From assembly GCA_945907755.1 (NCBI GenBank), contig CAMDTN010000014.1, positions 1-58,888 on the forward strand: 58,888 nt of DNA, read 5' to 3'. Each line of letters begins with the position of its first letter. Positions within the stretch are counted from its first letter, which is position 1. A program made the translations under genes and the position numbers. This DNA comes from Singulisphaera sp. GP187. Its GTDB lineage: Bacteria > Planctomycetota > GCA-002687715. The notes under the pieces are model-generated. The model had not been told where the DNA came from. It did not search any database and saw only the letters and a program-made list of their open reading frames with translations. Positions 34,749 to 43,982 of this stretch are shown here, piece by piece.

Positions 34749-36565
34749 TGGACAGTGACAGTCTTGGCAAGGTTGCGTGGCTGATCGACGTCCGCGTTTC
34801 TGGCCACAGCGGTCCAGTACGCGAGCAGTTGCAACGGAACAATATTGACTAGGGGGGAGAGATTCTCGGGCACCGCCGGAACCACCAACGTGCGCCATGC
34901 AGCACGCGCCACGCGGTCATCGCCTTCCGAAACCACCGCTATCACTCGTGCGGCGCGGGAGCGAGCTTCCTCGACATTGCCGGCCATGATGGGATACGTG
35001 GCAGAGCGGGTGGCCACGGCAATCACCGGCATCTGCGCATCAATCAACGCGATGGGCCCGTGCTTCATCTCACCAGCCGGGTATCCCTCGGCGTGGATGT
35101 AACTGATCTCTTTCAGCTTCAAGGCACCTTCCAACGCTATGGGGTAGTTCACCCCGCGGCCGATGAACAGGGCGTCGCGCGCCGCAGCCAATTCGCCTGC
35201 AATGCTGCGCGCTTCATCCGATGTGCGCAGCGCCGCTTCAATGGCATGCGGCAATGTCTTCAATTCGTGTAGGCGTTGGCGCATGACATCGTCAGTGAGA
35301 CGGCCGCGCACTGCACCCAGTTTCAAAGCCAGCAGCGACAGCACGGTTAACTGCCCCATGAAGGCTTTGGTGGAAGCCACGCCGATTTCCGGGCCCGCAT
35401 AGGTGAGCAGGACATTGGTGGAGTCGCGCGCCATGGACGACCCTGCGACATTGCAGATGACCAATGTGTGCGCACCGGCTTCGCGCCCGCGCCGCAGCGC
35501 CGCCCGCGTGTCTGCCGTCTCGCCGGACTGTGAAATAGCGATCAATAAATCGTCGCGACCCAAGAGCGGCTCGCGGTAGATCGCTTCGGATGCGTAGTCA
35601 ACCTCTACCGGCAAGCCTGAATCTTGCTCGATGAGGAAGCGGCCCACTTGCGCTGCATGCCATGACGTACCGCAGGCCACGATGCTCACACGCCGCAGCG
35701 TGCGCAGCGTGTCGTCATCGATATTCAGCCCTTCCAAAGTCACCAAACCAGATTTTTCAGCGATGCGACCCAGCAGAGCATTCGCGACGGTGGTCGGCTG
35801 CTCGTGAATCTCTTTGAGCATGAAGTGCGCGTAGCCGCCCTTCTCTGCCATTTCGGCGGACCACGAGATCTCCACGATGTCGCGCTGTTGCACCTTCCCG
35901 GATGTGTCGGTCACTCGCAGCGTGTCGGGGCGGAGTTCCGCCACATCACCATCTTCCAGATAGATCACACGGCGCGTCCACGGCAGCAAAGCGGGCACAT
36001 CGCTGGCCAGCCAGTGGGCCGCGTCTCCGACACCGATCACCAACGGACTGTCGCGACGCGCGGCCACTATCAAGTCTGGCATGTCTTCATGCATCAACGC
36101 CAACGCGAACGACCCTTCCAAACGCCCCACTGCCAAACGCACCGTGGCAGCAAGATCGCCGTTCCACAGTTTGGCCACGAGATGCGCCACCACCTCGGTG
36201 TCGGTTTCGCTCTGAAACACCGCGTCGCCCAACTCTTGGCGCAATTCCAAGTAGTTCTCGATGATGCCGTTGTGCACCACAACCAACTTGCCGCAGCGAT
36301 GCGGATGAGCATTGGCTTCCGTGGGCCGTCCATGCGTGGCCCAACGCGTGTGCCCGATGGCCGTGCTGGAGTGCAGCGGCTCTGTCAGCAGGTGCGACTC
36401 AAGCTCGCGGATTTTGCCGACGCGGCGCACAATGCCGATCCCCGTCGGTGTTTGCGCGGCAATACCAGCAGAGTCGTAGCCGCGATACTCGAGCCGCTTC
36501 AGCGACTCGATCAACCCGCCAACAACTTCGGCACCGTGCGTGGTGCAGCCGACGATGCCGCACAT
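34745..36565 (-). CDS. glmS: Glutamine-fructose-6-phosphate aminotransferase (isomerising)
   Basis: 606 residues from ATG 36565, giving the mandatory N-terminal Cys2 nucleophile (MCGIVG). Glutaminase domain: YRGYDSAG, GHTRWATHG, HNGIIENY. Isomerase half: two SIS modules (ACGTSWHAA, ISQSGETADTRAAL, STKAFMGQL), and AKTVTVQ at the C-terminus. It makes glucosamine-6-phosphate, precursor of UDP-GlcNAc used by the operon's epimerases and dehydrogenase. There is no room for a glmS ribozyme leader: the UDP-xylose gene ends two bases upstream. Confidence 0.97.
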   Translation of the reverse strand: MCGIVGCTTHGAEVVGGLIESLKRLEYRGYDSAGIAAQTPTGIGIVRRVGKIRELESHLLTEPLHSSTAIGHTRWATHGRPTEANAHPHRCGKLVVVHNGIIENYLELRQELGDAVFQSETDTEVVAHLVAKLWNGDLAATVRLAVGRLEGSFALALMHEDMPDLIVAARRDSPLVIGVGDAAHWLASDVPALLPWTRRVIYLEDGDVAELRPDTLRVTDTSGKVQQRDIVEISWSAEMAEKGGYAHFMLKEIHEQPTTVANALLGRIAEKSGLVTLEGLNIDDDTLRTLRRVSIVACGTSWHAAQVGRFLIEQDSGLPVEVDYASEAIYREPLLGRDDLLIAISQSGETADTRAALRRGREAGAHTLVICNVAGSSMARDSTNVLLTYAGPEIGVASTKAFMGQLTVLSLLALKLGAVRGRLTDDVMRQRLHELKTLPHAIEAALRTSDEARSIAGELAAARDALFIGRGVNYPIALEGALKLKEISYIHAEGYPAGEMKHGPIALIDAQMPVIAVATRSATYPIMAGNVEEARSRAARVIAVVSEGDDRVARAAWRTLVVPAVPENLSPLVNIVPLQLLAYWTAVARNADVDQPRNLAKTVTVQ

Positions 36566-36567
36566 GC

Positions 36568-37512
36568 TTATGCGCCTCCAGCAATGCGACGACGGAAATC
36601 TTCCAGCGTCCAAGCCAAGCCCTCTTCGAGCGTCACTTGTGGTTCCCAGCCGAGGATGGCCCGCGCGCGCGTGATGTCGGGCTGCCGCACCTTGGGGTCG
36701 TCTTCCGGCAGCGGACGGAAAACGATTTTTGCTTTGCAACCCACCATGCGCACAACGCGCTCGGCGAACTCGCGGATGGTGATTTCTGTGGGGTTGCCAA
36801 TGTTCACTGGCATCACTTCGTTGGACAGCATCAAGCGGTAGATGCCTTCGCAGAGGTCGGACACATAGCAGAACGAACGCGTCTGCGTGCCATCGCCGAA
36901 CACGGTCAAATCTTCGCCACGCAAGGCTTGGCCCATGAACGCGGGCAAGGCGCGCCCATCGTTCAAGCGCATGCGTGGGCCATAGGTGTTGAAGATACGC
37001 ACGATGCGCGTCTGCACACCGTGGAAGCGGTGGTAGGCCATAGTGATGGCCTCTGCGAAACGCTTGGCTTCGTCGTACACGCCGCGCGGGCCCACCGGGT
37101 TCACATTGCCCCAGTAATCTTCGCGCTGCGGATGGATGAGCGGATCGCCATACACCTCGCTGGTGCTCGCGATTAAGACCACGCTGCCCTTGGCCTTTGC
37201 CAGCCCCAACACCTTGTGCGTGCCCAGCGAGCCGACCTTCAAAGTCTGGATTGGCAGTTGGAGATAGTCGATGGGACTCGCCGGCGAAGCGAAGTGCAAG
37301 ATGTAGTCCAAGGGACCATCCACGAAGATGTAGTTGGTCACATCGTGTTTGATGAACGAAAACCCAGGCCGGCCGAACAAATGTGCGATGTTGGCGGGGT
37401 CTCCCGTGATGAAGTTGTCCATGCAGACCACCTCATGCCCGCGCAAGAGCATTAGCTCTGTCAGGTGCGAACCGAGGAAGCCGGCTCCGCCAGTGATGAG
37501 GACTCGCGCCAT
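36568..37512 (-). CDS. uxs: UDP-glucuronate decarboxylase (UDP-xylose synthase)
   Basis: 314 residues. Extended SDR with [31 protein letters not shown], the [14 protein letters not shown] catalytic region, the YDEAKR Tyr-Lys pair, and [10 protein letters not shown]. These are hallmark motifs of UXS enzymes, which turn UDP-glucuronate into UDP-xylose. No UDP-glucose dehydrogenase for making UDP-glucuronate is obvious in the window, unless the WbpA-like enzyme has that activity. It begins four bases after accC. Confidence 0.92.
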   Translation of the reverse strand: MARVLITGGAGFLGSHLTELMLLRGHEVVCMDNFITGDPANIAHLFGRPGFSFIKHDVTNYIFVDGPLDYILHFASPASPIDYLQLPIQTLKVGSLGTHKVLGLAKAKGSVVLIASTSEVYGDPLIHPQREDYWGNVNPVGPRGVYDEAKRFAEAITMAYHRFHGVQTRIVRIFNTYGPRMRLNDGRALPAFMGQALRGEDLTVFGDGTQTRSFCYVSDLCEGIYRLMLSNEVMPVNIGNPTEITIREFAERVVRMVGCKAKIVFRPLPEDDPKVRQPDITRARAILGWEPQVTLEEGLAWTLEDFRRRIAGGA

Positions 37513-37516
37513 GTGC

Positions 37517-38884
37517 TCACCTCTTTCGGTCAGAACCCATCAAACGCACAAGATTCCGGTCCAACCATGAAGTGTCTACGGCGCCGGATGCAAATTCTGC
37601 GTCAGCAAGAATCTTCTTGTGCAAAGGAATGGTGGTGCGCACGCCTTCCACCACGGTTTCGTTCAATGCCCGCAGCATAGTGGCGATGGCTTCCGCCCGC
37701 GTAGGCCGATGCACCACGATCTTGGCTATCAACGAGTCGTAGTCCGGTGGAATGCGATAGCCGGAGTACATGTGCGAATCCACACGCACGGAATGCCCGC
37801 CCGGCGGCACCCAAGTGGCCACCTTGCCCGGAGAGGGGCGGAAACCGCACGACGGGTCTTCGGCATTGATGCGGCACTCGATGGCGTGGCCCCGCGAATT
37901 TATTTGCGCCTGCGTGAACGGCAACGGTTCGCCAGAGGCCACCAAGATCTGCGCCTGCACAAGATCCGTGTCCGTGACTAACTCTGTCACCGGATGCTCA
38001 ACCTGAATGCGCGCATTCATTTCCATGAAGTAGAAGCGGCCCTGCGGATCCAAGAGAAACTCCACGGTGCCGGCGTTTTCGTAGCCCGCCGCTTTGGCTA
38101 AAGCGATGGCGGCTGCGCCCATAGCGTTGCGCGTGCCCGGCTCCAGCACAGGGCTGGGCGATTCTTCGATCAATTTCTGGTGGCGGCGCTGCACCGAGCA
38201 ATCACGCTCGCCCAAGTGCACGAAGTTGCCGTGCGAGTCCGCGAAAATCTGAATCTCTACATGGCGCGGGTTCTCGAGATAGCGCTCGACATACACGTCG
38301 CCGTTCTTGAAAGCCGCGAGGGCTTCAGCGCTGGCTTGGGCAAAGCCCGTGCGCAACTGATCAGGATCGCGAGCCACGCGCATGCCGCGCCCGCCGCCAC
38401 CCGCCACGGCCTTGATCATCAGCGGATAACCGATTTGCTCTGCCGCCAGCAGCGCTTCATCGACATCCTTCAGCACACCCTCGCTACCAGGCACCACGGG
38501 CACGCCGGCGCTCACCGCGAGCGCGCGCGCGCGGGCCTTGTCGCCCACCGCCAACATGGCTTCGGGTGATGGCCCTATGAAACCGATGCGGCAATCCTTG
38601 CACACTTGGGCGAAGCGCGGGTTCTCGGAGAGGAACCCATAGCCTGGGTGGATGGCGTCCACATCTGTGATTTCCGCCGCTGCGATGATGCGCGGGATGT
38701 CCAGATACGACTGCTTACTCGGGCCTGGCCCGATGCACACAGTTTCGTCGGCAAAGCGCAGGTGCAACGCGTCTTCGTCCACCTCGGAGTACACAGCCAC
38801 CGTCTCGATGCCCATTTCCTGGCAGGCACGAATGACCCGCAGTGCGATTTCGCCGCGGTTGGCAACCAGAATGCGCTTGAGCAT
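37517..38884 (-). CDS. accC: Acetyl-CoA carboxylase, biotin carboxylase subunit
   Basis: 455 residues, standard for AccC. The N-terminal [15 protein letters not shown], the ATP-grasp glycine loop [26 protein letters not shown], the [15 protein letters not shown] active-site box, and the C-terminal RINAEDP region are all present. It carboxylates biotin on AccB using ATP and bicarbonate, the first step of fatty acid synthesis. It starts four bases after accB and ends four bases before the UDP-xylose synthase gene, so it heads the long sugar operon. Confidence 0.97.
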   Translation of the reverse strand: MLKRILVANRGEIALRVIRACQEMGIETVAVYSEVDEDALHLRFADETVCIGPGPSKQSYLDIPRIIAAAEITDVDAIHPGYGFLSENPRFAQVCKDCRIGFIGPSPEAMLAVGDKARARALAVSAGVPVVPGSEGVLKDVDEALLAAEQIGYPLMIKAVAGGGGRGMRVARDPDQLRTGFAQASAEALAAFKNGDVYVERYLENPRHVEIQIFADSHGNFVHLGERDCSVQRRHQKLIEESPSPVLEPGTRNAMGAAAIALAKAAGYENAGTVEFLLDPQGRFYFMEMNARIQVEHPVTELVTDTDLVQAQILVASGEPLPFTQAQINSRGHAIECRINAEDPSCGFRPSPGKVATWVPPGGHSVRVDSHMYSGYRIPPDYDSLIAKIVVHRPTRAEAIATMLRALNETVVEGVRTTIPLHKKILADAEFASGAVDTSWLDRNLVRLMGSDRKR

Positions 38885-38888
38885 GGCG

Positions 38889-39350
38889 TCAGAGCGGCCG
38901 GATCAGGAAAAGGGGCTGGTTGTATTCCACCGCCTCCTGATTCTCTGCCAGCATTTCCACGATGATGCCAGTGCGCTCGGCCTTGATCTCGTTGAAGACC
39001 TTCATGGCTTCAATGAGGCACAGGGTGGTGTCTGCTTCGACCCGATCGCCGATTTTCACAAAAACGGGGCTTTCGGGGCTGGATGACCTGTAATAAGTGC
39101 CAACCATGGGCGAATTGAAGGTCACGGTGCCTTCCGGCCGCGACGCTATAGGGGCAGCCGCAGCTGTCGGCAGCGAGAAGCTGGGCGCTGGCGCAGCAGG
39201 GCCGGACAGAGGGGCCATGGCGGGCATGGCCAGCATGTGCGGCGAGGCCTTTTCGAGCAGACAGCGGTGGCCGTCCTCTTCGATTTCGAGCTTGACCAGC
39301 CCGTGCCGTTCCATGAGGCGAATGAGCTGCTTGAGTTCTTTGTGGTCCAT
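38889..39350 (-). CDS. accB: Acetyl-CoA carboxylase biotin carboxyl carrier protein
   Basis: 153 residues from ATG 39350. An N-terminal helical part ([19 protein letters not shown]), an Ala/Pro-rich linker (about 40-70) and a C-terminal biotinyl domain ([11 protein letters not shown] ... EAMKVFNEI) with biotin attached to Lys117. A good sigma70-type promoter lies about 75 bases upstream. It carries CO2 between AccC and the carboxyltransferase, whose subunits are not in the window. Confidence 0.96.
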   Translation of the reverse strand: MDHKELKQLIRLMERHGLVKLEIEEDGHRCLLEKASPHMLAMPAMAPLSGPAAPAPSFSLPTAAAAPIASRPEGTVTFNSPMVGTYYRSSSPESPVFVKIGDRVEADTTLCLIEAMKVFNEIKAERTGIIVEMLAENQEAVEYNQPLFLIRPL

Positions 39351-39425
39351 CGCGCTGTTCCGTCTGGCCAAGGAGAACAGCTCACATGCCGCCCGCCCCA
39401 ACCCGACCTTCCACGAGACGGCCGT

Positions 39426-39453
39426 ACTCTATCCGGGCCGCTTGCTCGGTCAA
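39426..39453 (-). promoter_or_regulatory. Candidate sigma70 promoter of the accBC-sugar operon
   Basis: TTGACC (39453-39448) and TAGAGT (39431-39426) on the minus strand, 16-base spacing, about 75 bases before the accB start. The best promoter-like match I found in the window. The gap to the upstream molybdopterin gene is 151 bases and holds nothing else clear. Confidence 0.45.
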
Positions 39454-39501
39454 CATTTCGGCTGGCCTTGTGAGGCGCGCGAACCATGCAGAGCAAAGGA
39501 C

Positions 39502-39990
39502 TTAGGGCCGCGCGCAGTCCCCCGCCTCGCCGCCGACCACGCGCAGAACATGGAGCGCTGCAGGGGCGATGAGTTGAAAACATTCCAGCGCACCCTTCGG
39601 GGAGCCCGGGAGATTCACCACCAAGGCGGCGCCCGCCAACCCCGCTATGGCGCGTGAACCCAAAGCCGTAGGAATGGTGTGGAACGAAGCCATGCGCATG
39701 GCCTCACCGAAGCCAGGCAGTTCGCGTTGGATGACCAACCTTGTGGCCTCTGGAGTGACATCCCGCAGCGCTGGGCCAGTGCCTCCGGTAGTTAGCACCA
39801 GTCCACCGCTGCGGATGGCCGCGCGCAGCGCAGCCTCGATGGCGGGGATTTCATCGGGCACGACATGCACTTCGCCCATGCTGAAACCGCAGGCCGCCAC
39901 ATGGGGTTGCAACAAAGGCGCCGTCGCGTCAGGACGCACCCCTTGGGCGGCACGATCGGAAACCACGATCAACTGCAACAAGGGCTTCAC
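39502..39990 (-). CDS. MogA/MoaB-type molybdopterin adenylyltransferase
   Basis: 162 residues from GTG 39990, which overlaps the moaC stop as GTGA. The MoCF-binding fold shows VVSDRAAQG, LVLTTGGTGPALRDVTPEATR and the NLPGSPKGALECF box with conserved Pro-Gly-Ser. These proteins adenylate molybdopterin before metal insertion. MogA and MoaB are hard to tell apart by sequence alone; the moaC neighbour fits both. No molybdenum enzyme is encoded nearby. Confidence 0.88.
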   Translation of the reverse strand: MKPLLQLIVVSDRAAQGVRPDATAPLLQPHVAACGFSMGEVHVVPDEIPAIEAALRAAIRSGGLVLTTGGTGPALRDVTPEATRLVIQRELPGFGEAMRMASFHTIPTALGSRAIAGLAGAALVVNLPGSPKGALECFQLIAPAALHVLRVVGGEAGDCARP

Positions 39991-40469
39991 GCATCGCTCC
40001 GCTGCCAGAGCCCACTCTTGCCGCCAGATTTGCGCAGCAGGCAAATCTCGCGAATGACCATGCCGCGATCCACCGCCTTCACCATGTCATAAACGGTGAG
40101 CGCCGCGATGGAAGCGGCTGTCATGGCTTCCATTTCAACGCCAGTGCGGTCCACCGCGTGCACACTCACTTCCACGCTCAGTTCGTCAACCGCGGATGGT
40201 TTGAAGCTGACATCAACGCCGCTCAAACGCAGCGGGTGGCACATGGGGATGAGTTCTGCTGTGCGCTTGGCCCCTTGCACCGCCGCGATGCGCGCCGTTT
40301 CCAGCACTGCACCCTTGGGTAGGTCCCCACGCAGAACGCGCTCCAAAATGCCTGGGGAAAACAGAAGCCTGGCGCGTGCGGTAGCGCTGCGCTGGGTCTC
40401 AGGCTTAGCGCCCACATCCACCATTCGTGCATGGCCATCGCGATCGAGATGCGAGAAGCTGGAGTCCAT
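39987..40469 (-). CDS. moaC: Cyclic pyranopterin monophosphate synthase
   Basis: 160 residues from ATG 40469. MoaC motifs: MVDVGAKPETQRSATA at the N-terminus, TAELIPMCHPLRLSGVDV with the conserved Cys-His, RTGVEMEAMTAASIAALTVYDM and the active-site AVDRGMVI, with Lys-Gly-rich C-terminus (LLRKSGGKSG). It makes cyclic pyranopterin monophosphate, with MoaA expected elsewhere. Coupled by overlap to the MogA-like gene. Confidence 0.96.
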   Translation of the reverse strand: MDSSFSHLDRDGHARMVDVGAKPETQRSATARARLLFSPGILERVLRGDLPKGAVLETARIAAVQGAKRTAELIPMCHPLRLSGVDVSFKPSAVDELSVEVSVHAVDRTGVEMEAMTAASIAALTVYDMVKAVDRGMVIREICLLRKSGGKSGLWQRSDA

Positions 40470-40545
40470 GGTCCGAGCATACTCCTGCCGCGCCCTGCCA
40501 CACTCCTGCCCCGCCCCGTTTGTAGCCCTGTGCGTTACGTGGCGT

Positions 40546-42108
40546 TCATCCAACAGCGGAGGCTTCTTCGGGTAGCCGGAAAGCCAAAGCTTCGCTGATA
40601 TGGACACTGCCCACTCGTGTCGCCTCAGACTCGTGCTGCGATTGGCTCGCGGCGAGGTCAGCAATGGTCAGCGCCACCCGCTCCAAGCGCCGCATTGCTC
40701 GAGCCGACAACTTCTGCTTGGTCATGATCTGCGCCAATAGGCGGCGTTCCTCAGCTCCCGGCGCGATGGCGGCACGGATGCGCGCGTCGCTGGCGCGCGC
40801 GTTGCTGATGCCGGGGCCGAAGCGGCGCTGCATACGCTCGCGCGCTGCGATCACCCGTTCGCGTACCGCGGCGCTGCCTTCTTCATTTTCGGTGGCGAAT
40901 AATTGTTGCGGCTGCGGCGGGCGCACAAACACACGCAGGTCGAAGCGGTCCAACAACGGCCCCGAAATGCGCGCGCGGTAGTTCGCAACGGCCCGCGGCG
41001 TGCAGCGGCAGCGCCCATCCCCCAAGGCTGCGTAACCGCACGGGCACGGGTTCATCGCGGCCACGCACAAGAACCGCGCTGGAAAACTGCGCACTCCCGT
41101 GGCCCGCACCACATGCACCACATGGTCCTCCAGAGGTTCGCGCAATGCCTCCAACGCGCGCCGCTCGAACTCTGGAAGTTCATCCAAGAACAGCACTCCT
41201 CCATGAGCGAGTGACACTTCGCCAGGGCGCAGTGGATTTCCGCCGCCAACCAAACCCGGCACAGAAGCTGTGTGATGCGGCGCGCGAAAAGGAGCGCAAT
41301 AAAACTGTTCTGGCACCAGCGTGCGCACGGCGCTGTGAATCAGCGCCACCGTTTCAGCGCTGGCGTCATCTAAGGGGGGCAGCAGCGTCGGCATGCGTCG
41401 CGCCAAGAGCGTCTTGCCCGATCCTGGCGGGCCTTCCAACAAGATGTTGTGCCCGCCAGCGGCAGCCAATTCCAACGCACGCTTCGGTTGATATTGGCCA
41501 CGCACATCGCTCAAGTCCAGCGCCACTGCGTCGCTGCTCTGCGCCGCCGCGAATGGATGCGACTGAGCGGAGCTTGGCCACGGCACGCCATCCAACAGCA
41601 TCAGTTCCAGCACTTCGTTGACATGCTGCACGGCGTGCACGGGAATGCCTTCGCACAGCAGTGCTTCGCGCAAATTGCCCTGCGGCAGCACGACGCCGCG
41701 TTTGCCCGTGCGCCGCGCAGCCAAGAGCGTCGCCAGCACTCCACTCACCGCACGGATATCGCCATCCAGCCCCACTTCGCCGATGAACACCAGCCCGCAC
41801 AAGCGCGCTTCCGGGATACCTCGCAACACTGCAGCCCACGCAACTGTGATGGCCAAGTCCAAACTGCGCCCGCCTTTGTGGACATCCGCTGGCGCCAAGT
41901 TCACTAACAGCCCAAAGGGTTGATGTGCCAACTCATGGGCCAATTGTCCACGCAGTGCCGAACGCGCTCGCAGCAGGCCTTCGCGCACGGAAGTGGAAGC
42001 CAAGCCAACGATGCGTGGCTCCGAAGGGCGCAGGGATTCTTCGAAGCGCGCTTCGAGAACCACCTCGATGGCGTTGATCCCATCCAACACAGTGCCCAGC
42101 AAACGCAT
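40546..42108 (-). CDS. comM: ComM/YifB Mg-chelatase-like AAA+ ATPase
   Basis: 520 residues from ATG 42108. The N-terminal Lon-protease-like fold (GLASTSVREGLLRARSAL, NLAPADVHKGGRSLDL) is followed by the Mg-chelatase AAA+ domain: GPPGSGKT Walker A (226-233), VLFLDELPEF Walker B (Asp309-Glu310), the NPCPCGY insert with paired Cys, and LLDRFDL. The C-terminal domain ends with the RAMRRLERVALTIADL helix. ComM helicases promote branch migration during natural transformation in several bacteria. No other competence gene is in the window. Confidence 0.94.
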   Translation of the reverse strand: MRLLGTVLDGINAIEVVLEARFEESLRPSEPRIVGLASTSVREGLLRARSALRGQLAHELAHQPFGLLVNLAPADVHKGGRSLDLAITVAWAAVLRGIPEARLCGLVFIGEVGLDGDIRAVSGVLATLLAARRTGKRGVVLPQGNLREALLCEGIPVHAVQHVNEVLELMLLDGVPWPSSAQSHPFAAAQSSDAVALDLSDVRGQYQPKRALELAAAGGHNILLEGPPGSGKTLLARRMPTLLPPLDDASAETVALIHSAVRTLVPEQFYCAPFRAPHHTASVPGLVGGGNPLRPGEVSLAHGGVLFLDELPEFERRALEALREPLEDHVVHVVRATGVRSFPARFLCVAAMNPCPCGYAALGDGRCRCTPRAVANYRARISGPLLDRFDLRVFVRPPQPQQLFATENEEGSAAVRERVIAARERMQRRFGPGISNARASDARIRAAIAPGAEERRLLAQIMTKQKLSARAMRRLERVALTIADLAASQSQHESEATRVGSVHISEALAFRLPEEASAVG

Positions 42109-42194
42109 GCAACAACAGAGCCTGCGCTTGAACGCCACGACGCTCCGCGTTTAGGAAGCGCGCAAGCCTAGGGCGCGAGCGACGGCACTAACAC

Positions 42195-42599
42195 TCAGCG
42201 CGGAATGTCGAACGGGAAAGCACGCTTGAGCCCCACGGGGCGCTGCTCGGGATGCAAGCCTGACAGCAGGAAGGCGATGCCTGCGGCGCACTCGCTCGCT
42301 TCAACCACATTGCGGCGATGAATGCTGGCGCCGTAAGCGAAGCGGTCGGTGGAAAACGGAACCTGCGAGTCTTTGTAATAAAACGCCACCAGTACGCCGG
42401 GTTCTGGTGCGAACAACTTTAGGCGCGCACGGTTGGGTTGGTCGGCTACGGGCTGCAAGCACGCGAGGTCCACGCCGGGGCGCTTTGCGTCGGCCTCGAA
42501 CACCGCGCTGGATGCTTGCAGTGCTTCAATCCAAACTTGCAACGCCGCAGCGCATTCCGCCGGCGGGCAGAAATCGCTGCCATCCTTGTTGCGAATCAT
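42195..42599 (-). CDS. Small unknown protein coupled to radical SAM gene
   Basis: 134 residues from ATG 42599, whose ATGA overlaps the stop of the radical SAM gene. It is not recognised. The protein is soluble, with a mixed alpha/beta appearance, no signal peptide, no membrane segment and no cysteine-pair motif. Stretches such as LKLFAPEPGVLVAFYYKDS look like beta strands. Tight coupling suggests it works with the radical SAM enzyme, perhaps as a partner or substrate-binding protein. The reading frame fits the codon style of its neighbours. Confidence 0.65.
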   Translation of the reverse strand: MIRNKDGSDFCPPAECAAALQVWIEALQASSAVFEADAKRPGVDLACLQPVADQPNRARLKLFAPEPGVLVAFYYKDSQVPFSTDRFAYGASIHRRNVVEASECAAGIAFLLSGLHPEQRPVGLKRAFPFDIPR

Positions 42600-43876
42600 G
42601 CGGGCCCCGCAGCTTGATTCGACGCCATCCGCTCGGGCAATTGCAAATCGCCGCGCACAGGTTGCGCCCGCATGGCGCGGCGAAAGTGTGGCTGCGCCAT
42701 CAGTTTCACAAAGCGCAGCCATAGGCGGTCCAGATGGAACGCCGCAGTGCGCGGCACCAAATATTGCGCGTCGTCGGGGTTCACGATCAAAGACACTTCA
42801 ATGTTGGGGGCCACGCCGATGGGAATGCCAGCCCTGCGGCACGCGCGGTACATATGTCGCATCACCAGCAGCATGTCTTCGTAGCGCGGCGAGGGATAGT
42901 GCTCCATGTCAGAGCCCACAACTGGCCTAAAGATGCACACCGTTGGGAACGCGCCCACGCCAGTGATGTAATCGATGGCCTTGAGCGTGGCTTCGATGGG
43001 CTCGATGCCAGCGATGATCTCACCGCTGCAAGCGCCCTTAGGCATGCGCGCCTGGCAGTACTCCATCGCTCTGAAGAAGGCGCCTTGCCCTACGGTTTCG
43101 GCTTTGCCGGGGAGTAGTTCCGCAAACACTTCGGGAGTGTGAAATTCGTAACAGAACGAAAAGTGGTCGGCACCCAGATCGCGCAGCCAGTCGTACTGCC
43201 ACAGTCCATCGTCCCTAGCGGGCGGCACGGCTTGCACGCCGATCAGCGCGCCCACCCGCTCTTTCACCGCTTTCACATAGGGCGCAATCTGCTGCAACCC
43301 GCGCCCATTCTGATAGCCCGTGTTGAAGTGCACGAAGGTGACGCCGGACTCCTCCTTGGCGCGCAGCGCTATGGCCACCACATCATCGACGGACTTCTCC
43401 GCCACTTCGTTGACGCCGACATTAAAGCCGGTGGTGCAAAAGCGGCAGTTCTTCGCGGGCTCGCGGTACCAGTACATGCACGAGTTGGAAACATAGATGC
43501 CCAAGTAGGTGCCCTGCAAAACGCCCACTTCGCGCATGCGCGTTCCTGCCGGTGTGATTCCTTCGTACCAATCCGGTTCTACAGGCAGGCGCACTGGGTA
43601 AACCTCGCCGTTGCGAGCATCGCTCACTTTGTAATTGCCTCCCAGCTTCGACAGCAGGTAGGGCGAAGAGCGCACAAAATCCTCCTCCACGGGCACATTC
43701 ACCCACAGATCTTTCAGGTCTCCAGGGATGATCAGTTCCAGCCCAGAACCGAGCCCCGCGCGGGTGCGTGCAACGGGCCGACCGTCCGCGGCAATGCAGC
43801 AGGAAACATCCATGCGCACTCCGTGGCAGAAGAGGTCGATCTCAAGTTCGCAGGGGTTCCTGCGGTGTTCAATCAT
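42596..43876 (-). CDS. Radical SAM protein with CX10CX2C cluster spacing
   Basis: 426 residues from ATG 43876; GTG 43957 upstream is possible. The cluster region reads Cys133, Cys144, Cys147 (SCMYWYREPAKNCRFC), so the spacing is CX10CX2C, not the usual CX3CX2C. After it a TIM-barrel-like core follows (FVHFNTGYQNGRG, GVQAVPP, GADHFSFCYEF, EIIAGIEPIEATL). The N-terminal ~100 residues are extra. A SAM-dependent radical reaction is likely; substrate unknown. It diverges from the S41 protease gene across 106 bases and is coupled to the small gene downstream. Confidence 0.8.
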   Translation of the reverse strand: MIEHRRNPCELEIDLFCHGVRMDVSCCIAADGRPVARTRAGLGSGLELIIPGDLKDLWVNVPVEEDFVRSSPYLLSKLGGNYKVSDARNGEVYPVRLPVEPDWYEGITPAGTRMREVGVLQGTYLGIYVSNSCMYWYREPAKNCRFCTTGFNVGVNEVAEKSVDDVVAIALRAKEESGVTFVHFNTGYQNGRGLQQIAPYVKAVKERVGALIGVQAVPPARDDGLWQYDWLRDLGADHFSFCYEFHTPEVFAELLPGKAETVGQGAFFRAMEYCQARMPKGACSGEIIAGIEPIEATLKAIDYITGVGAFPTVCIFRPVVGSDMEHYPSPRYEDMLLVMRHMYRACRRAGIPIGVAPNIEVSLIVNPDDAQYLVPRTAAFHLDRLWLRFVKLMAQPHFRRAMRAQPVRGDLQLPERMASNQAAGPA

Positions 43877-43982
43877 GGTGAAACCGTATCCACTGGCGCA
43901 GAAACGCTCAACGCAGCAGCCATCCCGAGTGGCCCAGCGGCTATCATTAGTGCCCACGAGCCCAGCTCACGGAAAGGTCTTC

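Noticed and set aside
36565-36570. glmS ribozyme leader
   Set aside because: The upstream gene ends two bases before the glmS start region, leaving no space for a ribozyme.
40470-40545. Molybdenum-cofactor riboswitch before moaC
   Set aside because: The gap is only 76 bases and shows no suitable stem arrangement by eye.
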